This document shows, in pieces, positions 15,414 through 19,919 of a stretch of 19,919 bases of DNA. The notes beneath the pieces are model-generated. The model did not search any database and was not told the DNA's origin. It saw only the letters and a program-made list of their open reading frames with translations. The stretch's first letter is position 1; each line of letters starts with the position of its first letter. The stretch comes from JBOHCT01 sp050699055. Lineage in GTDB: Bacteria; Actinomycetota; Actinomycetes; Streptosporangiales; JBOHCT01. The position numbers and the translations under genes were made by a program. The DNA is taken from NCBI GenBank assembly GCA_050699055.1, contig JBOHCT010000063.1, forward strand, positions 1 to 19,919. Direction: 5' to 3'.

Positions 15414-15584
15414 GTGCGCACCAATGAGGCGCGACTCACGGCTCACCGCGTATCGCCACCTCCTCGACCAGCCGGCCGGGTCGACCAGCCCGCTCGTGAT
15501 ACGTACCGAGCCCAAGTTGTGGACGACCCGGGAGCTTGTGGATCACCAGCTCCACCGATTCGCGATTCCTGGCAAGCTCTTCGC

Positions 15585-16622
15585 ATGCGTCCGATGCTCA
15601 AGGCCGGGCTCCGTCGCCTCTGGCGCGACGAGTCCACTCTCCAGATCGGCGTCGACCCCCGCCGCGCGATCGTCATCACCGGTCTGCCAGGCAAGGCCTC
15701 GCGGGTGCTCGACGCACTCGACGGCACCCGTGATCACGACGAGTTGCTCCGCGACGCGGGTGCGCACGGCGTCGCCCCAGAGGTCGCTGAGCGCATGCTC
15801 GAGCTGCTGAGGCGGGGGAACGTCCTCGACGACGCCGACGCGACCGGGCGCCTGCGGGCGTTGCGGGCCGACGACCACGAGCGACTGCGCCCAGACCTCG
15901 CCTCGATCGGCCTGATCTGGGGAGCCGACGACGCGGGCACCGCCGCGCTCGCTCGGCGCCGCCGGGCCGCGGTCCGTGTGCATGGCGGGGGCAGGGTGGG
16001 CGCCACTGTCGCGTGTCTGCTCGGCTCGGCCGGTATCGGTCACGTCAGCGTCACCGACCCAGGACCCGCTCGGTACGCCGACATCGCGCCGGGCGGTCTC
16101 ACCCGCAACGACGTCGGCAGGTCCCGCGGGAACGCGACGATTGACGCGCTCGGTCGGGCCGCCCCCGGCACCCGCACCCGCCCGGCTCCCTCCCCCGACA
16201 TCGTCGTCCTCGCCGCGCCCGGACCGCTCGACCCGTCCGTGCCGAGTGCCCTCGTTCGCGAGCGGGTCCCCCACCTGTTCGCGTGCGTTCGGGAGACGAC
16301 CGCCATCGTAGGCCCGTTCGTACGCCCAGGCGAGTCCTCCTGCTTGCGCTGCCTTGACCTACATAGAACCGACCGTGACGCGTCGTGGCCGCGTATCGCC
16401 GCACAGCTCGCCGGACCCCCACAAGGGGTCGAGGCCTGCGACGTCGTCCTCGCCACGGCCGCCGCCTGCCACGCGGCGTTTCAGATCCTCGCGCACATCG
16501 ATGGGGCTGACTGCACCACCGTCGACGGGACGCTGGAGCTGACCCTGCCTGATTGGCGGTGGAGACGCCGGTCCTGGTCGCAGCACCCGGGGTGCGCCTG
16601 TCGAGTTGGCCCCGAGTCATGA
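15585..16622 (+). CDS. ThiF/E1-like protein of the TOMM leader-binding (cyclodehydratase-associated) type
   Basis: 345 residues from ATG 15585. The N-terminal part (LQIGVDPRRAIVITGLPGKA, then a winged-helix-like region to about 110) resembles the leader-peptide-binding domain of TOMM proteins. A Rossmann E1 fold follows (VHGGGRVGATVACLLGSAGI, GHVSVTDPGPARYADI). Zinc-type cysteines are in SSCLRCLDLHR (near 250) and HPGCACRVG (near 334). Residues for adenylation are not evident, so it may bind a peptide rather than activate one. The open frame extends upstream without a stop, but that part is the leftover tail of the bPH2 pseudogene. No ribosome binding site is obvious at ATG 15585 or 15594. 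The stop overlaps the ABC1 kinase start (ATGA). No TOMM precursor peptide or YcaO gene is in the window. Confidence 0.82.
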   Translation: MRPMLKAGLRRLWRDESTLQIGVDPRRAIVITGLPGKASRVLDALDGTRDHDELLRDAGAHGVAPEVAERMLELLRRGNVLDDADATGRLRALRADDHERLRPDLASIGLIWGADDAGTAALARRRRAAVRVHGGGRVGATVACLLGSAGIGHVSVTDPGPARYADIAPGGLTRNDVGRSRGNATIDALGRAAPGTRTRPAPSPDIVVLAAPGPLDPSVPSALVRERVPHLFACVRETTAIVGPFVRPGESSCLRCLDLHRTDRDASWPRIAAQLAGPPQGVEACDVVLATAAACHAAFQILAHIDGADCTTVDGTLELTLPDWRWRRRSWSQHPGCACRVGPES

Positions 16623-18163
16623 CCGATAATGGAGGGGTGACGGATCTGCCCCGCCGCGCAGTGGCACGTAGCGCAAAGCTCGCGTCTCTGCCGATCGGCT
16701 TCGCGGGGCGCACGGCACTCGGTTTCGGGAAACGGGTCGGGGGCAGGCCCGCCGAGCTCGTCGCCGCCGAGGTCCAGGCGCGTACGGCAGAGCAGATATT
16801 CCGGGTGCTCGGCGAGCTCAAAGGCGGGGCGATGAAGCTCGGTCAAGCGCTCTCCATCTTCGAAGCCGCACTGCCGCCGGAGCTGTCCTCCCCCTACCGC
16901 GCCACCCTCACCCGCCTGCAGGAGTCGGCGCCCCCGATGCCCGCTCGGACCGTGCACAAGGTGCTGGCTCGAGACCTTGGTGACCGCTGGCGCGACCTCT
17001 TCGAGGACTTCGAAGACCGGCCCGCCGCGGCGGCGTCCATCGGACAGGTCCATCGCGCGGTGTGGAGCGACGGCCGTGAGGTCGCGGTCAAGGTGCAGTA
17101 CCCGGGCGCTGGCGAGGCGCTGCTCGGCGACCTGTCCCAGCTGAGCCACATCGGGAGGCTCTTCCAGGTGCTCGTCCCCGGCCTCGACGTCAAACCGCTG
17201 ATCGCCGAGCTCAGGGGACGTGTCTCCGAGGAGCTCGACTACGGACTCGAAGCCGACGCGCAGCACCGCTACGCCGTGGCCTACCGGGACCACCCCGACA
17301 TCCTCGTTCCCGACGTCGTCAGTTCGGCCTCGCGGGTGCTCGTGACCGAGTGGATCGACGGGACGCCGCTCTCCCAGATCATCGACCGCGGCACCCGAGA
17401 TGAGCGCGACCGCGCTGGCCTCCTGCTCGTACGCTTCCTCTTCTCCGGTCCCAGCCGCGCGGGGCTGCTGCACGCCGATCCCCACCCCGGGAACTTCCGT
17501 CTGCTCGACGACGGGAGACTCGGCGTCCTCGACTTCGGCGCCGTCAGTCGGCTCGACCAGGGACTGCCCGAGCCGATCGGGCGTACCCTCCGACTCGCCC
17601 TCGCCGGCGAGGCCGAGGCCGTCGAGGCGGGTCTGCGGGCCGAGGGCTTCATCAAACCGTCTATCCAGCTCGACGCCGACGAGATCCTCGAGTACCTGTT
17701 GCCGATGATCGCGCCGATGACGCATCGCCGGTTCCGCTTCACTCGCGAGTGGCTGCGGCAGGAAGCGGCTCGCGTCAGTGATCCTCGCTCACCGGCGTAC
17801 TACGTGGGACGCCATCTCAACCTTCCGCCCACGTACCTCCTGATCCACCGCGTGACGCTCGGAGGCGTCGGGGTCTTGTGTCAGCTCGAGGCCGAGGGAC
17901 CGTTCCGCGCGGAGATGGAGCGCTGGCTCCCCGGCTTCGGCGAGACCGCGCCGAAGGTGCCTGGCCGCAAGCGGGGCGAGACTCGTGACAAAGAGGCCAC
18001 GCGAAAGGCCGGCACGCGCGGCAAAACGGGAGGGCCTCGATCGACCGGTCGGCGGGGCACCGCGAGCCCCCCGGACCGAGCGGGCAGCGGCGGGCGCACG
18101 CGGGCGCCGAGCACACCACCAGGCGGTGGGACGAAGGGGGACGGCACCGGGAAAGGCGACTGA
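16619..18163 (+). CDS. ABC1/UbiB-type atypical kinase family protein
   Basis: 514 residues from ATG 16619, which overlaps the previous stop (ATGA). Family motifs appear in order: the KxGQ helix (GGAMKLGQALSIFE, K73-Q76), the Ala-rich nucleotide loop AAAASIGQVHRAVW (about 137-149), the Lys strand VAVKVQYPG (K158), the catalytic-loop-like HADPHPGNF (about 284-292), and LDFGAV (about 304). UbiB-type proteins bind ATP and act in isoprenoid lipid or quinone biology. The last 75 residues are Lys/Arg/Gly/Thr-rich and low complexity (KVPGRKRGETRDKEATRKAG), a disordered tail. A GTG at 16637 is an alternative start but lies too close to its GGAGG. It forms an operon with the ThiF-like gene. Confidence 0.93.
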   Translation: MTDNGGVTDLPRRAVARSAKLASLPIGFAGRTALGFGKRVGGRPAELVAAEVQARTAEQIFRVLGELKGGAMKLGQALSIFEAALPPELSSPYRATLTRLQESAPPMPARTVHKVLARDLGDRWRDLFEDFEDRPAAAASIGQVHRAVWSDGREVAVKVQYPGAGEALLGDLSQLSHIGRLFQVLVPGLDVKPLIAELRGRVSEELDYGLEADAQHRYAVAYRDHPDILVPDVVSSASRVLVTEWIDGTPLSQIIDRGTRDERDRAGLLLVRFLFSGPSRAGLLHADPHPGNFRLLDDGRLGVLDFGAVSRLDQGLPEPIGRTLRLALAGEAEAVEAGLRAEGFIKPSIQLDADEILEYLLPMIAPMTHRRFRFTREWLRQEAARVSDPRSPAYYVGRHLNLPPTYLLIHRVTLGGVGVLCQLEAEGPFRAEMERWLPGFGETAPKVPGRKRGETRDKEATRKAGTRGKTGGPRSTGRRGTASPPDRAGSGGRTRAPSTPPGGGTKGDGTGKGD

Positions 18164-18170
18164 CGGGCGC

Positions 18171-18208
18171 CCGTGGCCGTGGCCGTGGCCCGTGGCCGTG
18201 GCCCGTGG
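18171..18208. repeat. CCGTGG hexamer repeat just past the ABC1 kinase gene
   Basis: CCGTGG occurs three times in tandem (18171-18188), then C, twice more (18190-18201), then C, once more (18203-18208), followed by a decayed copy. It starts eight bases after the kinase stop codon. It probably arose by slippage. Confidence 0.7.
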
Positions 18209-18233
18209 CCGGGGTCGTGGGCCGCCCAGGGCA

Positions 18234-18425
18234 CTACGGCGGTGCCGGCCGAAGGCTCGGCCGGCACCGCCGTGATCGTAATCTTCGGGATCGTCGCCGT
18301 GATCGACGTGGGGCGCGAGCCACTCGTCTCTCACGTACGACCCTTCTCTTGAGCCGCTGCTGCTCGGCCTCGAGCAGCAGATCCTGCATGCGCTGGCGCG
18401 CGAGCTGCTCGTACAACGTGCGCAT
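18234..18425 (-). CDS. putative small Arg-rich protein
   Basis: 63 codons from ATG 18425. The first 25 residues form a charged helix (MRTLYEQLARQRMQDLLLEA, then EQQRL), followed by a strongly Arg-rich tail. The helix looks like a real small protein. The second half reads through the strong hairpin at 18236-18273 and may not be native. In another frame, the same DNA reads REGSYVRDEWLAPHVDHGDD just after the helix, so a frameshift joining the two is possible. The ribosome binding site is weak. It lies downstream of whiB7 on the same strand. I do not recognise a family. Confidence 0.4.
   Translation of the reverse strand: MRTLYEQLARQRMQDLLLEAEQQRLKRRVVRERRVARAPRRSRRRSRRLRSRRCRPSLRPAPP
18236..18273. 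terminator. 17-bp perfect hairpin, probable bidirectional terminator
   Basis: Left arm 18236-18252 pairs base for base with right arm 18257-18273 around the four-base loop AGGC; the core is GGTGCCGGCCGA/TCGGCCGGCACC. It is 72 bp past the kinase stop, where plus-strand transcription from the kinase meets minus-strand transcription from whiB7. No T-run follows on either strand, as is common for actinobacterial terminators. Confidence 0.75.
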
Positions 18426-18512
18426 ATGATCATCGCTCTCGGTCAGGTCGGGTCGCGCTTCGACGCGACACGGCATGCTTGGTCTCAGAGCTCGCTTGTG
18501 AACCTCGCGGGC

Positions 18513-18530
18513 GTCGGCCTTTCGGCCGAC
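18513..18530 (-). terminator. hairpin downstream of whiB7
   Basis: Minus-strand GTCGGCC-GAAA-GGCCGAC, a perfect 7-bp stem closed by a GNRA tetraloop, starts 14 bases past the whiB7 stop codon. There is no T-run. It could end the whiB7 message or protect its 3' end. Confidence 0.5.
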
Positions 18531-18544
18531 TGGCTTCGGCTCCC

Positions 18545-18817
18545 TTACGCCGCCACCTCGGACTTACGTGGGCGCCCACGAGGACGCTTGCGGGGCACCA
18601 CGACGCCGTGGACGAAGAGCTCACCACCCCACACGCCGCACGGCTCGCGACGCTCCAGTGCGCCCCCCAGGCACGCGCCACGGACCGGGCACTCCCTGCA
18701 CAGCGCCTTGGCCCGTTCGATGTCCTCTGGTAGCTCGGCGAAGAACAGCTCAGGCTCGTCCGTACAGGGCAGCTGAAGCCCCGGGCGAGCGAGCGCCCCG
18801 ATCACGGGGCCTTGCAT
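18545..18817 (-). CDS. whiB7: WhiB7/WblC-type iron-sulfur transcription regulator
   Basis: 90 residues. Four cluster-binding cysteines are C18 (LPCTDEP), C40 and C43 (LCRECPV) and C49 (GAC); the WhiB turn GVWGG is at 61-65. The C-terminal AT-hook RGRPRK at 80-85 singles out WhiB7 (WblC in Streptomyces), which activates intrinsic resistance to ribosome-targeting antibiotics together with the primary sigma factor and autoactivates its own gene. The start is ATG 18817, with GGAGG eight bases upstream; a GTG at 18826 lies inside that ribosome binding site and is rejected. A leader of about 400 bases with a WhiB7-type promoter, upstream reading frames and an attenuator precedes it. An extra cysteine, C60, sits next to the GVWGG turn. 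Confidence 0.96.
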   Translation of the reverse strand: MQGPVIGALARPGLQLPCTDEPELFFAELPEDIERAKALCRECPVRGACLGGALERREPCGVWGGELFVHGVVVPRKRPRGRPRKSEVAA

Positions 18818-18880
18818 CGGTGTCACCTCCTCTCGACTCGACTCGACGGCCTGTCATTGACCGGGAATCGCGGCGCGCAT

Positions 18881-18920
18881 AGAAAAGGGCCGCGGTCCCG
18901 ATATCGGGTCCGCGGCCCTT
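18881..18920 (-). terminator. intrinsic attenuator in the whiB7 leader
   Basis: An 11-bp perfect stem, AAGGGCCGCGG (plus strand 18885-18895) with CCGCGGCCCTT (18910-18920), is capped by a second self-complementary stretch, CCCGATATCGGG (18897-18908). On the minus (whiB7) strand the hairpin is followed at once by TTTTCTAT. That makes a full rho-independent terminator 64 bases before the whiB7 start codon. A competing pairing is available: GGCCCAAGGGCC (minus strand, 18914-18925) uses the upstream arm of the stem. Confidence 0.88.
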
Positions 18921-18939
18921 GGGCCTCCAGCGGGCTGAG

Positions 18940-19140
18940 CTAGCCCGGGGGACATGGCGGACACCGACCCGACGCGTTGACGTCGCCCTTCGGCATGGTG
19001 GAGATCGTCGCCTTGAGGCGCGTCTGCTCCTGCATACGCGCACGCACGTCGACACGCCGCTCACTCATGAGGAGGGCAGCGGCGGACGTCCGGCAGGAGG
19101 CAGCCGAACGCGTCGCGTGCGTGTACGTCATGGACGTCAT
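18940..19140 (-). CDS. whiB7 leader upstream reading frame 2 (66 codons)
   Basis: ATG 19140 has a near-perfect AGGAGGTG seven bases before it. The frame encodes 66 residues starting MTSMTYTHATRSAASC and ending GRCPPCPPG with TAG at 18940, 20 bases before the attenuator stem. Pro-Pro-Gly is a known ribosome-stalling motif. A ribosome reaching this end would cover the entry to the terminator arm, whereas one halted earlier would not. Such translated leaders control whiB7/wblC in mycobacteria and Streptomyces. It could be a real peptide gene or only a sensor of translation; its position favours the latter. Confidence 0.7.
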   Translation of the reverse strand: MTSMTYTHATRSAASCRTSAAALLMSERRVDVRARMQEQTRLKATISTMPKGDVNASGRCPPCPPG

Positions 19141-19172
19141 CTGCGGCCACCTCCTCTCCGAAAGGTGCTCAC
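19137..19172 (-). CDS. whiB7 leader upstream reading frame 1 (11 codons)
   Basis: GTG 19172 follows GGGAGG with an 8-base gap and encodes MSTFRRGGGRR. Its TGA overlaps the ATG of the next reading frame (ATGA, 19137-19140), and the Shine-Dalgarno sequence of frame 2 lies inside it. Translation of the two would be coupled. Four of its eleven codons specify Arg and three Gly. Confidence 0.5.
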   Translation of the reverse strand: MSTFRRGGGRR

Positions 19173-19200
19173 CGACGGAACCTCCCGCGAAAGTGCTCAC
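19150..19200 (-). repeat. imperfect tandem duplication carrying two ribosome binding sites
   Basis: On the minus strand, GTGAGCACTTTCGCGGGAGG (19181-19200) is followed by GTGAGCACCTTTCGGAGAGG and AGG (19150-19172). Each copy ends in a Shine-Dalgarno sequence, the first serving reading frame 1 and the second serving reading frame 2. Confidence 0.6.
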
Positions 19201-19223
19201 GGGGAAGCATCGATGCACAGGAG

Positions 19224-19263
19224 AGCTTACGGTACCGAGACGGGGACAGCAATACATTTTCTA
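19224..19263 (-). promoter_or_regulatory. whiB7 promoter with WhiB7-type AT-rich box
   Basis: Minus strand: TTGCTG (19247-19252), a 17-base spacer, TAAGCT (19224-19229). Directly upstream of the -35 is TAGAAAATGTA (19253-19263), an AT island in very GC-rich DNA. WhiB7-regulated promoters have such an AT-rich stretch about three bases upstream of a -35, bound by the AT-hook. Transcription would begin near 19217, giving a leader of about 400 bases. Confidence 0.75.
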
Positions 19264-19304
19264 CCTGCACAAACACGGGCACAGCCGTGGGCCGGGACCG
19301 CGTC

Positions 19305-19919
19305 TCAGGCGCGCACCCGGAGCAGGCCCTCCTGCATGACGGACACGACGAGCTCGCCGTCCTCTGTGAACACCTGACCCCGCGCCAACCCGCGGCCTCC
19401 CCCCGACGCCGGGGCTTCCTGGTCATACAGCAGCCAGCGGTCGGCGCGGAACGGGCGGTGGAACCACATGGCGTGGTCGAGGCTCGCCCCGCTGATGCGG
19501 CCGTCGGTCCAGGTGAGACCGTGGGCCAGCAGCAGCGAGTCGAGCAGGCTCAGATCCGAGGCGTAGGTCATCAGGCAGACGTGCAGCAAAGGGTCGTCGG
19601 GCAGCTCACCGTCGATGCGCAGCCACACGCGCGTACGCGGCTCCCGCAGTGCCGGATCCGCACGCGCCTCCCAGGTGACCGGTCCCGCATAGCGCAGGTC
19701 GATGGGTCGGCGACGGAGGTACCACGCGCCGCCGAACTCGTCCATCCAGGGCTCGAGTCGCTCCCGCAACGTCGGCAGGGTCTCCGGGCTCGGCACCTCG
19801 GGCATGGCTATATGGTGGGCCACGCCCTCCTCGGCCCGGTGGAACGACGCGGAGAGCGCGAAGATGACCTCACCGTGCTGGACGGCGGAGACCCGGCGGG
19901 TCGTGAACGACCGCCCGTC
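19305..19919 (-). CDS. tesB: acyl-CoA thioesterase II (TesB), 5' end off the window
   Basis: 204 residues of the C-terminal part; full-length TesB has about 280-290. The visible part starts in the first hotdog domain (DGRSFTTRRVSAVQHGEVIF, FALSASFHRAEEG). It continues into the second hotdog domain with MTYASDLSLLDSLLLAHG, SLDHAMWFHRPFRADRWLLY, and the end GGRGLARGQVFTEDGELVVS, SVMQEGLLR. Active-site candidates are the Asp of SLDHAMWF and the Gln of VMQEG. TesB hydrolyses acyl-CoA to free fatty acid and CoA in the cytoplasm. The frame is open to the last base of the window; an in-frame GTG at 19823 is internal, because the family sequence continues upstream of it. The stop codon is about 50 bp upstream of the whiB7 promoter, same strand. 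Confidence 0.95.
   Translation of the reverse strand, partial: DGRSFTTRRVSAVQHGEVIFALSASFHRAEEGVAHHIAMPEVPSPETLPTLRERLEPWMDEFGGAWYLRRRPIDLRYAGPVTWEARADPALREPRTRVWLRIDGELPDDPLLHVCLMTYASDLSLLDSLLLAHGLTWTDGRISGASLDHAMWFHRPFRADRWLLYDQEAPASGGGRGLARGQVFTEDGELVVSVMQEGLLRVRA

Noticed and set aside
15414..15584. Extended N-terminus for the ThiF-like protein starting at GTG 15414
   Set aside because: The sequence is Pro/Arg-rich and continues in frame from the bPH2 pseudogene tail; family-like sequence starts at about ATG 15585.
18940..19257. A 105-codon frame from 19257 as the whiB7 leader gene
   Set aside because: Its start lies upstream of the predicted transcription start; the strong ribosome binding site belongs to the ATG at 19140.

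Overview
The window is chromosomal DNA from a high-GC actinobacterium. The evidence is very GC-rich third codon positions, many GTG starts, a WhiB7-type regulator, an initiator tRNA-Met, and a gene set (UPF0182, PDZ/Lon-like protease, DUF2342 protein, ThiF-like protein, ABC1 kinase, whiB7) that recurs in similar order in Streptomyces and Mycobacterium. A filamentous actinomycete is my best guess; the family cannot be fixed from sequence reading alone.

Left block (1-8572): a truncated initiator tRNA with a clear promoter, then on the minus strand UPF0182 membrane protein, PDZ/Lon-like protease, a small membrane protein, MoaE and an SDR-fold protein. Divergent from the SDR gene is a DUF2342 protein, which converges on a DUF2064/CofC-like nucleotidyltransferase-fold protein. 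All of these look intact.

Middle block (8573-15584): an accessory insertion between genes that I infer were once neighbours. It opens with a gene-free stretch carrying six DnaA-box-like 9-mers in 141 bp. Next come an intact lactate-permease gene and its divergent XRE-cupin regulator, with a perfect inverted repeat between them. Then follows a run of decaying genes: a response regulator with a one-base frameshift, a histidine kinase and an ABC-2 permease that both lack their N-termini and meet head to head 20 bp apart, a bPH2 protein with two frameshifts, and a second bPH2 protein with an internal deletion plus a stop codon.

Right block (15585-19919): a ThiF/TOMM-type E1-like protein overlaps an ABC1/UbiB-type kinase by ATGA. 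A very strong hairpin follows, then on the minus strand a small Arg-rich reading frame, whiB7 with a long regulatory leader, and a truncated TesB acyl-CoA thioesterase.

The most interesting parts are: (1) the whiB7 leader, with a WhiB7-type promoter, two tightly coupled upstream reading frames, a Pro-Pro-Cys-Pro-Pro-Gly end and an intrinsic attenuator; (2) the DnaA-box cluster away from oriC; and (3) the run of fresh pseudogenes, which looks like an accessory module caught while being lost.
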